Origin: an uncultured Azospirillum sp.
GTDB taxonomy: Bacteria; Pseudomonadota; Alphaproteobacteria; RF32; CAG-239
NCBI GenBank assembly: GCA_900542055.1
Contig: UQMA01000024.1
Span: 1 to 24,184, forward strand
Direction: 5' to 3'
DNA: 24,184 nt
The notes under the pieces are model-generated. The model saw nothing but the letters and a program-made list of their open reading frames with translations. It searched no databases and was not told where the DNA came from. The first letter of the stretch is position 1. Every line of letters starts with the position of its first letter. This document shows, piece after piece, positions 15,810 to 24,184 of this stretch. Made by a program: the position numbers and the translations under genes.

Positions 15810-15835
15810 CTTTAAATTGCTTATATCTGCTATGA

Positions 15836-16051
15836 CTATTTTTTAGCAGCAGTTTTTTTCTTGCTTGCAGATGCTGTGGCTGTTTTGGTGCTTGTTTTTT
15901 TGGTCGAGCGGGCAGCAGCGGCAGTTGCTTTTGACCTAAGCTGTTCAACAGCCATTGTCCAAAAATATTCATCTTTGCCTTGAGGGCAGCCTGCATTTTG
16001 CCAATTATAATATGCAGCTTCCCTAATGGCATTTTCGTTAACTTTTACCAT
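15836..16051 (-). CDS. DUF2934-like small protein with histone-like Lys/Ala tail
   Basis: This is a 71-residue protein. Residues 8-38 (IREAAYYNWQNAGCPQGKDE then FWTMAVEQL) fit the DUF2934 pattern of a helix followed by 'W...G.P.G.D...W..A'. Residues 39-71 are a basic, low-complexity tail of Ala, Lys, Thr and Ser, as in histone H1-like or AlgP-like tails. The tail suggests nucleic-acid or polyanion binding, which is inference. GGAG lies about seven bases before the ATG, a good promoter lies upstream (16119-16092), and a terminator follows, so the gene is probably real and expressed. It is divergent from the glgB operon, 190 bp away. A longer overlapping frame without the DUF2934 pattern was discarded. 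Confidence 0.82.
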   Translation of the reverse strand: MVKVNENAIREAAYYNWQNAGCPQGKDEYFWTMAVEQLRSKATAAAARSTKKTSTKTATASASKKKTAAKK

Positions 16052-16091
16052 GACTTACTCCAAATAAAAAAAGTTCGTTTAAACAATATCT

Positions 16092-16119
16092 AATATACAT
16101 ATAAAAATTTATCCGTCAA
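16092..16119 (-). promoter_or_regulatory. Putative promoter of the DUF2934-like gene
   Basis: On the minus strand TTGACG (16119-16114) and TATATT (16097-16092) are 16 bases apart, about 40 bases before the ATG. Confidence 0.55.
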
Positions 16120-16162
16120 TACAGAATTGTAAATAAAAATTTTAATAAATAAGGAATTAAAC

Positions 16163-16191
16163 TTGCATTTATAGAGATAAGAATTTATAGA
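16163..16191 (+). promoter_or_regulatory. Putative glgB-glgX-malQ promoter
   Basis: TTGCAT (16163-16168) and TATAGA (16186-16191) are 17 bases apart, about 50 bases before the glgB ATG. The match is moderate. Confidence 0.45.
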
Positions 16192-16241
16192 TTAAAAACA
16201 AGAAGGCTATCAGTTTAAATATTAGTTTTAAGGGTTATTGT

Positions 16242-18443
16242 ATGGAAAATTTATTATCAAAAAGTGAAATGGAAGCTGTAATCGGCGGTGATCACGGTAA
16301 TGTTTTTGCGGTTTTGGGTATCCATAAAGATAAAGGCAGCAAAAATATTTTTATTCGTGCTTTTCTTCCTCATGCTCGCTCGGTAGAAGTTCTTAAAAAA
16401 GATGATGGCAGTTCTCTCGGCAAAATGTCAAAATTAGATGAACGCGGTTTCTTTCAATTAAATCTTGGTAATGTAGGTGATGTGAATTATAAATTTAAAA
16501 TTGAAAATGATGCCGGTATTTTTTATGAAGCGGAAGACCCTTACCGTTTTATGCCGACACTGGGAGATATTGACGTTTATCTTCTGGGCGAAGGCAATCA
16601 CCTTGAAATGTATAAAAAGCTCGGTGCCCATGTTGTTACGATGGATGGCGTCAAAGGCGTTAGTTTTGCCGTATGGGCGCCAAATGCCAAAAGAGTTTCG
16701 GTTGTTGGAAATTTTAACAATTGGGATGGGCGCTGCCATGTGATGCGTAAGTATCAGACATGCGGTGTGTGGGATATTTTTATTCCCGAACTTAAAGAAG
16801 GTGAAATTTACAAATATGAAATTAAAACCGAACAGGATTATATTTTGACAAAATCCGATCCTGTGGGCTTTTTTGCCGAACGCCGTCCGAATACGGCTTC
16901 TGTTGTATATGACCTCGGACATTATCATTGGAATGACGATGAGTGGATGCAGCATAATAAAAACCATAACGCTTTAGATCGCCCGATGTCTATTTATGAA
17001 GTTCACGCCGGTTCATGGCGGCGTAAAGGCGAAAACGGAACCGAATTTTTAACTTATCGCGAATTGGCTGATACTCTGGTGCCTTATGTGACAAATATGG
17101 GGTATACGCATGTTGAATTTTTACCGCTGGCAGAACATCCTCTAGATGCTTCTTGGGGGTATCAGGTTGTTGGAATGTTTGCTCCGACCAGCCGTTACGG
17201 CACGCCGGATGATCTGCGTTATCTGATTGATAAATTTCATCAGGCGGGTATAGCCGTTATTATGGATTGGGTTCCGGCTCATTTTCCGAAAGATGCACAT
17301 GGATTGAGTGAATTTGATGGCACGCATTTGTATGAACATGCCGATCCCCGCAAAGGCGAGCATAAAGATTGGGGAACAAAAATTTACAATTACGGCCGTA
17401 CAGAAGTATTGAATTATCTTTGCGCCAATGCCTTGTATTGGATTAAGGAATATCATATTGACGGCCTGCGCGTTGATGCTGTTGCTTCTATGCTGTATTT
17501 GGATTACTCTCGCAAACCCGGAGAGTGGATACCGAATATTTACGGCGGTAATGAAAATTTGGAAGCAATTGCGTTTATTCGCAAAATGAATGAGCTTGTT
17601 TATGCTGCAAATCAATCTGTTTGTACCTGTGCTGAAGAGTCAACGGCATGGCCTATGGTGTCAAGACCGACTTCTATGGGAGGGCTGGGATTTGGATATA
17701 AATGGAATATGGGCTGGATGAATGACACGCTGAAATATATCAGCAAAGACCCTATACACCGTAAATACCACCATGGAATGCTGACATTCGGCTTGCTTTA
17801 TGCTTTTAATGAAAACTTTATTTTGCCGATTTCTCATGATGAAGTTGTTCACGGCAAAGGTTCCATGCTTTCCAAAATGCCTGGAGATGAATGGCAGAAG
17901 TTTGCCAATCTTCGTGCTTATTATGGTTTTATGTATACCCACCCTGGAAAGAAACTTTTGTTTATGGGATGTGAGTTTGGGCAAGATTGGGAATGGAATA
18001 GTGCGGAAAGCTTGCGTTGGCACTTGCTTGAATATCCGATGTATAAAGGTATGCAAAATTGTTTGCGTGACTTGAATTTGATGTATAAAGGCAATGCTCC
18101 GCTGTATGAAATAGATTTTGAATATACAGGTTTCGAGTGGATTGAGCACTCAAATGCCGCTGATAGCGTTATTTCTTATATCCGAAAGGGTAAAGAGGCA
18201 GGTGATTATTTGATTGTTGTCTGCAATTTTACGCCGGTTGTTCGCAAGAATTATCGTATTGGTGTTCCTGAAAATTGCCGTTATCAGGAAATTTTTAACA
18301 GTGATGATATAAATTACTGGGGAAGCGGCGTTAAAAATGATGGTATTCGTCAAGCGCAGCAGCAAAATTGGAACGAACGTCCTTATTCTATAGAGTTAAC
18401 TTTGCCTGCGCTGTCAACCATTGTTATTAAGCCAGTGCGATAA
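16242..18443 (+). CDS. glgB: 1,4-alpha-glucan branching enzyme
   Basis: GlgB cuts alpha-1,4 glucan chains and rejoins them as alpha-1,6 branches of glycogen. The 733-residue protein has both N-terminal beta domains: the first around FAVLGIH, and the CBM48 domain with VSFAVWAPNAKRVSVVGNFN. These are followed by a GH13 (beta/alpha)8 core. Catalytic residues are the nucleophile Asp412 (DGLRVDAVASML), acid/base Glu465 (CAEEST, the same 53-residue spacing as in the E. coli enzyme) and the His-Asp pair in ISHDEVVHGKGSM (about 532-533). The C-terminal beta domain is complete. AAGGG is a modest ribosome-binding site. It is the first gene of an operon: glgX begins 26 bases after its stop. Confidence 0.97.
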   Translation: MENLLSKSEMEAVIGGDHGNVFAVLGIHKDKGSKNIFIRAFLPHARSVEVLKKDDGSSLGKMSKLDERGFFQLNLGNVGDVNYKFKIENDAGIFYEAEDPYRFMPTLGDIDVYLLGEGNHLEMYKKLGAHVVTMDGVKGVSFAVWAPNAKRVSVVGNFNNWDGRCHVMRKYQTCGVWDIFIPELKEGEIYKYEIKTEQDYILTKSDPVGFFAERRPNTASVVYDLGHYHWNDDEWMQHNKNHNALDRPMSIYEVHAGSWRRKGENGTEFLTYRELADTLVPYVTNMGYTHVEFLPLAEHPLDASWGYQVVGMFAPTSRYGTPDDLRYLIDKFHQAGIAVIMDWVPAHFPKDAHGLSEFDGTHLYEHADPRKGEHKDWGTKIYNYGRTEVLNYLCANALYWIKEYHIDGLRVDAVASMLYLDYSRKPGEWIPNIYGGNENLEAIAFIRKMNELVYAANQSVCTCAEESTAWPMVSRPTSMGGLGFGYKWNMGWMNDTLKYISKDPIHRKYHHGMLTFGLLYAFNENFILPISHDEVVHGKGSMLSKMPGDEWQKFANLRAYYGFMYTHPGKKLLFMGCEFGQDWEWNSAESLRWHLLEYPMYKGMQNCLRDLNLMYKGNAPLYEIDFEYTGFEWIEHSNAADSVISYIRKGKEAGDYLIVVCNFTPVVRKNYRIGVPENCRYQEIFNSDDINYWGSGVKNDGIRQAQQQNWNERPYSIELTLPALSTIVIKPVR

Positions 18444-18469
18444 TATATTATCACCGGAGGAACATTAAT

Positions 18470-20545
18470 ATGGCTGGACTAAAAGCACAATCTGGAAAAC
18501 CATATCCTCTCGGCGCAGTTTATGACGGCGAAGGTGTAAATTTTTCTTTGTTTTCGGCAAATGCCGAAAAAGTTGAACTGTGCCTGTTTGATCAATCTGG
18601 AAGTAAGGAACTTACCCGCTTTGCCGTTTTGGAAAATGATAATAACATTTGGCATACATATATTGCGGGGCTTAAACCCGGACAAGTTTACGGTTACCGC
18701 GTTTATGGGCCTTATAAACCGGAGCAGGGTAAAAGATTTAATCCTAATAAACTGCTGTATGATCCTTACGGCAAAAAATTGGTGGGAAAACTGATTTGGC
18801 ATAAAGCCATTTTCGGATATGATCCCGATAGTCCTGAAAAAGATCTGTCTTTCAATGAATTGGATAGCGCTCCTTATGTGCCGAAATCAGTAGTGGTCGA
18901 TAATGATTCTTTTGACTGGGAAACAGATATTCATCCGTTTTGCCCGCCAAGCGATACAATTATTTATGAAACCCACGTTCGCGGTTTTACTCAATTGCAT
19001 CCGCAGATTTGTGACGCCTATAGAGGCAGTTTTTTAGGTTTGGCTGAACTTCCTGTTGTTAATTATTTCAAATGGTTGGGCATAACTTCTTTAGAATTGT
19101 TGCCGGTTCAGTCTTTTTTAGCCGAAAAACATTTGCCGGCAGGTCAAAAGCAAAATTATTGGGGGTACGAAACTTTTAGTTTTTTTGCGCCTGAACAATC
19201 TTATTTAATTAAAGATGATATCAATGAATTTAAAACTATGGTGAAAACTTTTCACTCTAACGGTTTGGAAGTTATTCTTGATGTTGTCTACAATCACACG
19301 GGAGAAGGCAATCAAATGGGGCCTACTCTGTGTTACAGAGGTATTGACAACCAATCATATTATGCATTGAATCCAGAAAATCCGCGTTTTTACTATGACA
19401 GTACCGGTTGTGGAGCGACTTTTAATGCAGAAAATCCGTATGTGCTGCGTTTGATATTAGATTCATTGCGTTATTGGGTTGAGGAAATGCATGTTGACGG
19501 TTTTCGTTTTGACTTAACCCCGACATTGTGCCGTCGTAAGAATAATTTTAGTCAAGAAAGCGGTTTTTTATATGCGGTTGAACAAGATCCCGTACTGCAA
19601 AAAGTTAAAATGATTGCAGAACCTTGGGATATTGGTTCCGGAGGATATCAGGTCGGTGCTTTTCCTGCGCGTTGGTTTGAATGGAATGACAGATTTCGCG
19701 ATGTTGTTCGTCGTTTTTGGAAAGGCGATCAGTATCAAACAGCCGAAATAGCAAGCCGTATATCAGGATCAAGTGATATTTTTAATTATAATAACCGTAA
19801 TATTTGGAGCAGTGTTAATTTTATTACGGCTCATGATGGTTTTTGTCTTAATGATTTGGTTTGCTATAACCAAAAACATAACTCAGCCAACGGGGAAGAA
19901 AATCGTGACGGCTCCAATTCAAATTGGAGTTGGAATTCTGGCAGTGAGGGCGAAAGTAAGGATGTTTTGGTAAATAATAACCGTATGGCGCGTATGCGGG
20001 CTATGATGGCAACCTTAATGCTGGCTTTCGGAACGCCGATGCTGCTTGCTGGAGATGAATTCAGGCATACGCAATTCGGCAATAATAATCCATATTGTCA
20101 GGATAATATTTTAAACTGGCTGGCATGGGAAGCAATCAGCAAAGAGGACACGGTTTTTACCCGCTATGTCAAAAAATTGATAGCTTTACGCAAAAAACTC
20201 AAAATTTTTAACAGACATCCATTTTTTAACGGAAAACCGGATGGAAATGAAATTAAAGATTTAACCTGGTACAGCGAACAGGGAAAAGAGTTTTGCGATG
20301 CCGATTGGTATGATGGCAACAGGCATAGTTTATCTTATTGTGTGCATAATGAAGATAAGTTTGTTTTTTGCATATTAAACAGTTCAAGTTCCGATATTGA
20401 TTGGAAACTTCCTGTGTTGCCTTTTGCTAAATGGACATTGCTGTTAGACAGCGGCGGACGTTTTATAGAGCCTAAAAAATATAAATCCGGTGTTGAAATA
20501 AAAGTTCCGGCATGGGATGTTTTGTTGTTTGAAATAAAAAAATAA
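18470..20545 (+). CDS. glgX: Glycogen debranching enzyme GlgX (isoamylase type)
   Basis: GlgX hydrolyses alpha-1,6 branches of phosphorylase-limit dextrin and releases short maltodextrins. The 691-residue protein opens with a CBM48 domain (YPLGAVYDGEGVNFSLFSAN). Its GH13 core has the nucleophile Asp348 (DGFRFDLTPTL), Glu384 (IAEPWDIG) and Asp456 (TAHDGFCLNDLVCYN). The segment QVGAFPARWFEWNDRFRDVV is diagnostic of GlgX rather than pullulanase. The C-terminal beta domain is present. GGAGG lies about ten bases before the ATG, the strongest ribosome-binding site in the operon. It sits between glgB and malQ, and its products are substrates for MalQ and GlgP. Confidence 0.96.
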   Translation: MAGLKAQSGKPYPLGAVYDGEGVNFSLFSANAEKVELCLFDQSGSKELTRFAVLENDNNIWHTYIAGLKPGQVYGYRVYGPYKPEQGKRFNPNKLLYDPYGKKLVGKLIWHKAIFGYDPDSPEKDLSFNELDSAPYVPKSVVVDNDSFDWETDIHPFCPPSDTIIYETHVRGFTQLHPQICDAYRGSFLGLAELPVVNYFKWLGITSLELLPVQSFLAEKHLPAGQKQNYWGYETFSFFAPEQSYLIKDDINEFKTMVKTFHSNGLEVILDVVYNHTGEGNQMGPTLCYRGIDNQSYYALNPENPRFYYDSTGCGATFNAENPYVLRLILDSLRYWVEEMHVDGFRFDLTPTLCRRKNNFSQESGFLYAVEQDPVLQKVKMIAEPWDIGSGGYQVGAFPARWFEWNDRFRDVVRRFWKGDQYQTAEIASRISGSSDIFNYNNRNIWSSVNFITAHDGFCLNDLVCYNQKHNSANGEENRDGSNSNWSWNSGSEGESKDVLVNNNRMARMRAMMATLMLAFGTPMLLAGDEFRHTQFGNNNPYCQDNILNWLAWEAISKEDTVFTRYVKKLIALRKKLKIFNRHPFFNGKPDGNEIKDLTWYSEQGKEFCDADWYDGNRHSLSYCVHNEDKFVFCILNSSSSDIDWKLPVLPFAKWTLLLDSGGRFIEPKKYKSGVEIKVPAWDVLLFEIKK

Positions 20546-20557
20546 AGGCAGCTTTTT

Positions 20558-22693
20558 ATGAATGAAAAACTAAGACTATTGGCTTCTGAAATAGGTGTGG
20601 CAACAGAATACAGCGATTCAGGATTGTGTGCCAGAACTTGTAGCGTTGATGACGAAACTTTGCGTTTTTTTATAGAAGAACTGGGATTTAAAGCCGGTAA
20701 CGATGAAGAAATAGAACACTCTCTGCAACAAGTAAAAAACCGCCGCTGGCAGCGAGTGTTAGAAAGTATATATGTTAGAAATGAAGAAAATTTATATTTT
20801 GATGCTGTTGTCGAAAACGATTGTCTTAATGAAAAATTTGATTTGAAACTGCTAAACAATCAAAATAAAAAAGCAGAGCAGATTTTGTTTGAAATCAATC
20901 CAACTGATGAAAATTATGGAAAATACACAAAGATTATTGTTAAAATAACATCTTCGTTGAAAATTGGTTATTATGATTTTGAATTTTCAATAGGAGACCG
21001 AAAATATAAATCTGTTTTGGCGGTATCCCCATTGCGTTGTTATCAGCCGCAAATTTTGAATGAAAATAAGTTATGGGGATATGCTGTTCAGCTTTATTCT
21101 TTACGTAGCCGCCGAAATTGGGGAATAGGAGATTTTACTGATTTATCTGAATTTATAAAGATATGCGGGCGTTCGGGCGCTGATGTCGTGGGATTGAATC
21201 CTGTTAATGTTCCAAACCATTGTTTTCCGGAAGAAGCTAGTCCCTATCTTTCTGTAAGTCGTTTATTTTTGAATCCGATTTATATTGATGTGGAAAAAGT
21301 TCCTGAATTTATATCTGATGATATTGAAAATTTTCGGGATAAAATTTTAAAATTAAATGCTTCTGAGACTATTTTGTATGGTGAAGTTTATCCCTTAAAA
21401 ATACAAGTTTTGGAAAAATTGTATTTAAGAATGCAAAATAATAAGGACCGTGTGAAAAGTTTTGAAAATTTTTGCAAAGAAAAAGGTGAAGAACTTGACA
21501 ATTTGGCAGCATTTCAGTGCTTGTATGAACAAAAATGGCAAAACCATTGGGGCGGTTGGCGCGGATGGGAGAAAGAATATCAAACTCCGCATAGTGCTGC
21601 TATGCAAAAATATCGTTTAGCCAACAAAGAACGTATCGGATTTTTTAAATTTTTGCAATTCGAAGCATGGAGACAACTAAAATCAGCGGTTGATCAGGTA
21701 TCTGCTTCCGGTTTGAAAATAGGAATATATCGTGATCTGGCAGTCGGTGTCGGACGTGATAGCGCCGAAGTATGGGGAGATAACGGGGCTTACCTCAAAT
21801 CATCAGGAGCAGGCGCGCCGCCTGACGCGTTTTTTCCAACCGGACAAAAATGGAATTTGGGAGCCTTTCATCCAATAGAATTAAAAGAACGAGCTTATAA
21901 ACCGTTTATCAAAATGTTACGCGCGGCTGCTGAGGGAGCAGGGGCATTGCGTATTGATCATGTTATGAGTTTGATGCGTTTGTTTGTAATTCCGGAACAA
22001 GGAAACAAGTCTGGCACGTATATTTATTATAATTTTGCAGATATGCTTAATATAGTTGCGTTGGAAAGCCACTTGAACCACTGTATGATTGTAGGTGAGA
22101 GCATAGGCAATGTGCCCGATGGCTTTTTAGAGCGTATCGGTGAAAAAAATATATATTCAATGTCTGTTTTATGGGCAGAACGTTGGAATGCAGGTTGGGG
22201 TGATTTTAAACAGCCTGACCAGTATCCTGAAAAAGTTTTTGCTTCAATAGGGACTCATGACATGGCTCCGCTTAAAATGTGGTGGTTTGGTTATGATATT
22301 GCGCTTTCACGGCAATTGGAATTGACTAAAAACGATGAAGATATGTGCAATGCTTATCATAAACGTGAAGCAGACAGATGGAAATTATTGAATGCTTTGG
22401 ATAAAGCTGGAGTTTGGCCGGAAGATAACCGTCGTCACGGAGATTATTTGTATGGTGAAAACTATCCGGAAGGAATTGAAGAAGCAACACACCGCTTTGT
22501 GGCGGCAAGCAAAGCCAAAGTGTTTTTGGTGCAGCCTGAAGATATTTTTCAAGTTGATAAATTGCAAAATTTACCGGGGACAGATAGGGATAAACATCCA
22601 AATTGGCGGCGCAAATTGCCTGTAAATTTGGAAGATATGGAAAAAAATCCGCTTTATATCCGCAATATTGCAGCAATTCATTGTGAGCGTTAA
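20558..22693 (+). CDS. malQ: 4-alpha-glucanotransferase (amylomaltase)
   Basis: MalQ transfers maltodextrin segments between glucans, releasing glucose and lengthening short chains so phosphorylase can use them. The 711-residue protein is the long proteobacterial type, with an extra N-terminal domain of about 160 residues (helical start, then a beta-rich part). Its GH77 core has the nucleophile Asp467 (ALRIDHVMSLMRLF), acid/base Glu514 (VGESIGNVPDG) and Asp568 (GTHDMAPLKMWW). ENKLWGYAVQLYSLRSRRNW marks the start of the core. It begins 12 bases after the glgX stop with AAGGCAG upstream, so it is part of the same operon. I see no strong terminator directly after it. A weak AT hairpin near 22721-22738 is not convincing. 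Confidence 0.96.
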   Translation: MNEKLRLLASEIGVATEYSDSGLCARTCSVDDETLRFFIEELGFKAGNDEEIEHSLQQVKNRRWQRVLESIYVRNEENLYFDAVVENDCLNEKFDLKLLNNQNKKAEQILFEINPTDENYGKYTKIIVKITSSLKIGYYDFEFSIGDRKYKSVLAVSPLRCYQPQILNENKLWGYAVQLYSLRSRRNWGIGDFTDLSEFIKICGRSGADVVGLNPVNVPNHCFPEEASPYLSVSRLFLNPIYIDVEKVPEFISDDIENFRDKILKLNASETILYGEVYPLKIQVLEKLYLRMQNNKDRVKSFENFCKEKGEELDNLAAFQCLYEQKWQNHWGGWRGWEKEYQTPHSAAMQKYRLANKERIGFFKFLQFEAWRQLKSAVDQVSASGLKIGIYRDLAVGVGRDSAEVWGDNGAYLKSSGAGAPPDAFFPTGQKWNLGAFHPIELKERAYKPFIKMLRAAAEGAGALRIDHVMSLMRLFVIPEQGNKSGTYIYYNFADMLNIVALESHLNHCMIVGESIGNVPDGFLERIGEKNIYSMSVLWAERWNAGWGDFKQPDQYPEKVFASIGTHDMAPLKMWWFGYDIALSRQLELTKNDEDMCNAYHKREADRWKLLNALDKAGVWPEDNRRHGDYLYGENYPEGIEEATHRFVAASKAKVFLVQPEDIFQVDKLQNLPGTDRDKHPNWRRKLPVNLEDMEKNPLYIRNIAAIHCER

Positions 22694-22766
22694 TTGCGAT
22701 TGTTAAGTAAAATCAAATTGTTATACTAGAGTATATAAAAAAAGTGAAAATTATAAAAAAAATATC

Positions 22767-22795
22767 TTGACCAAATGTTTTTTTATATGTATATC
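22767..22795 (+). promoter_or_regulatory. Putative tRNA-Glu promoter
   Basis: TTGACC (22767-22772) and TATATC (22790-22795) are 17 bases apart, 18 bases before the tRNA. Confidence 0.55.
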
Positions 22796-22813
22796 TATCC
22801 CAGTCATAGCGAT

Positions 22814-22888
22814 GGTCCCATCGTCTAATGGTTAGGACACCACCCTTTCACGGTGGTAATATGGGTTCGAATCCCGTTGGGATCACCA
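22814..22888 (+). tRNA. tRNA-Glu (anticodon TTC)
   Basis: The 75-nt gene has the acceptor GGTCCCA pairing with TGGGATC, the anticodon arm CCACC-CTTTCAC-GGTGG giving TTC, and the T-arm with GGTTCGAATCC. The 3' CCA is encoded. No anomalies are seen. Confidence 0.97.
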
Positions 22889-22892
22889 ATAC

Positions 22893-22928
22893 AAGCGGCA
22901 GGTATAAAACCCTGCCGTTTTGCTTTAT
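22893..22928 (+). terminator. Terminator of tRNA-Glu
   Basis: CGGCAGG (22896-22902) and CCTGCCG (22911-22917) form a GC-rich stem, followed by TTTTGCTTT on the plus strand. Confidence 0.88.
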
Positions 22929-22972
22929 TTACCAAGCCTTTTAAAAACCTTCATGAAACAGCATAACAAGTA

Positions 22973-24019
22973 TTACCAAGTTGTTCGTTCCTCTGCAATT
23001 AGTTTTCTTATTTGTTCGTTGCGTGCTTCTAAGTGCAACATGATATTGTTATAAAATGTCCACCATTGGTCTTTCGTTTTTGGTAATATATTGTTTGTTG
23101 ATATCCACTTTTCATCTATCGGTAATGTTTTTTTATTGTTTTCGCTTAATAAATCATAAACAGCCAAACAATCTTCGGTTACCCAATTATGTTTACCATC
23201 ATAACTTTCATTCAAACAGAAAAATTTTGCATAATTTTTGAAACCTTTTTTTCCTTTGCCAAACATTTTGAAAAATTTTTTATCATTTTCTGATAGATTA
23301 AATAACGGGTTATTATCGGCTGAAAAATTTTTTTCATACATTCTCCGAATACACTCAAGTGTTAAATCAAAACGATCCTGTATTTTAGCCGACTTTCCAC
23401 GTAACTGATTTATAGAACAATTATGGCGAGGAAAGAGCATAAATCCACCGATTGTATTGGTATACTGCAAATAATGCCGAATAAATTCCTTATAAAGAGA
23501 ATAGTTTTTATCGTTACATATATTTTCTTGTTCCAAATTTAATAAACGTCTTAAATTTTTTATTGCGTCTTGTAATTCATTATGAACATTTTTGCATATA
23601 TCTTCCATAATTCTAGGCATATCACCATAGTTCCAGTGCCAATAAATATTCATTATGGAATCGCTGCCCAAAATTATTTGTTCATCTTCTGTTATTACTT
23701 CACATCGACACATTCTATGACGTTTAATGTTTTTAATATTTTCATTAATTTTTTCATTCTTAAATTTCTCACATTGCTTATTCCACACTTTTATATGTGC
23801 TTCATAAAGATTGAAGCTATTAATGTCCGGATCGGGCAAAGCATTGTAATTTTTTGAGTAATTATAAATTTTTGGACAGCCATCCCAAACGTTAATATTC
23901 ATTTCTCTAAAATTTTTCCAAAATCTATATCCGTCTTCATTTTTATATTTTCCTGAATCATCAGCAAAACATAATTTCATGAATTCTTCTGTGGCATAGT
24001 TTTCAAACTTATTTTTCAT
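22973..24019 (-). CDS. Uncharacterised protein, DUF6994-like
   Basis: This 348-residue protein has no signal peptide or membrane segment. A conserved-looking core, GGFMLFP (191-197), then SINQLRG and KIQDRFDLTLECIRRMY (214-228), then NPLFNL and a run ending YAKFFCL, matches what I remember of the DUF6994 family. That family has no known function, and I could not confirm the match. The protein is rich in Asn, Lys, Trp and Tyr. The gene is visibly more AT-rich than the glycogen operon and lies alone next to tRNA-Glu on the opposite strand, which suggests acquired DNA. ATG at 24019 is preferred; a TTG five codons upstream is also open, and both have only a weak GAAAG upstream. No clear terminator or promoter is seen. 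The 150 bases upstream (24035-24184) are AT-rich with no gene. Confidence 0.8.
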   Translation of the reverse strand: MKNKFENYATEEFMKLCFADDSGKYKNEDGYRFWKNFREMNINVWDGCPKIYNYSKNYNALPDPDINSFNLYEAHIKVWNKQCEKFKNEKINENIKNIKRHRMCRCEVITEDEQIILGSDSIMNIYWHWNYGDMPRIMEDICKNVHNELQDAIKNLRRLLNLEQENICNDKNYSLYKEFIRHYLQYTNTIGGFMLFPRHNCSINQLRGKSAKIQDRFDLTLECIRRMYEKNFSADNNPLFNLSENDKKFFKMFGKGKKGFKNYAKFFCLNESYDGKHNWVTEDCLAVYDLLSENNKKTLPIDEKWISTNNILPKTKDQWWTFYNNIMLHLEARNEQIRKLIAEERTTW

Positions 24020-24184
24020 AACTTTTACTTTCAAACTTTTGAATTTCTAAATTTTATGCCATAAATCAACTTGCTAAAGATAATGGTATAAATTAATCAT
24101 TACACTCCGTCTGGTTAATTATCTAATATCAATTTTTTTAATAATTGATAATGTAATAAAAATATGTACAAATAAATACTATAT

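Noticed and set aside
16458..18149. Long minus-strand frames (162-169 codons) opposite glgB
   Set aside because: They are shadows of glgB, with no ribosome-binding sites and no domain-like composition.
20335..20859. 174-codon minus-strand frame across the glgX-malQ junction
   Set aside because: It is antisense to two well-supported genes and is Ser/Phe/Leu-rich, as shadow frames usually are.
22721..22738. AT hairpin after malQ as its terminator
   Set aside because: The stem is a six-base A/T-rich arm with a two-base loop and a T-run only on the opposite strand.
22862..22888. Phage or island attachment site at the tRNA-Glu 3' end
   Set aside because: No second copy of the tRNA end and no integrase are visible within the window.
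1..24184. CRISPR arrays and insertion sequences
   Set aside because: No regularly spaced repeats, transposase genes or terminal inverted repeats were seen.

Overview
The window is a gene-dense, AT-rich piece of bacterial chromosome, and the signs point to an alphaproteobacterium. They are the gene order tolC-popZ-valS (PopZ is an alphaproteobacterial polar organiser), and a LexA box of the alphaproteobacterial form GTTC-N7-GTTC upstream of lexA. Leucine is very often encoded by TTG. Shine-Dalgarno sequences are mostly AGGA or GGAG. A host- or gut-associated low-GC lineage is plausible but is only inference.

Layout. Positions 1-2620 hold glgP (glycogen phosphorylase, minus strand) with its terminator. 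A divergent intergenic region carries a palindrome. Next come tolC, popZ and valS on the plus strand, ended by a terminator near 7580. A roughly 555-bp gap follows that has no intact gene; it contains what looks like a decayed minus-strand gene with a HEPN-like 'NAVAH' motif. A 760-residue protein of unknown function (8102-10384) and lexA (10464-11120) lie on the minus strand. The lexA promoter overlaps a LexA box. Facing away from it is lysS, closely coupled to a membrane-anchored divergent polysaccharide deacetylase that probably starts at TTG. A bidirectional terminator separates that gene from a minus-strand tRNA-Leu(CAA). Then come a TPR-methyltransferase fusion (+) and a 71-residue DUF2934-like protein with a histone-like Lys/Ala tail (-). 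The glycogen operon glgB-glgX-malQ fills 16242-22693. It is followed by tRNA-Glu(UUC) and an AT-richer minus-strand gene for a DUF6994-like protein.

How the genes work together. GlgB makes alpha-1,6 branches, GlgP removes glucose-1-phosphate from chain ends, GlgX debranches limit dextrin, and MalQ recycles the short maltodextrins. Remodelling and breakdown of glycogen are therefore complete here, but the synthesis genes glgA and glgC are not in the window. The remaining genes are housekeeping (valS, lysS, two tRNAs), SOS control (lexA), envelope export (tolC), cell polarity (popZ) and several uncharacterised proteins. The least explained parts are the 760-residue protein, the decayed gene beside it, the DUF2934-like protein next to the glycogen operon, and the DUF6994-like gene beside tRNA-Glu.
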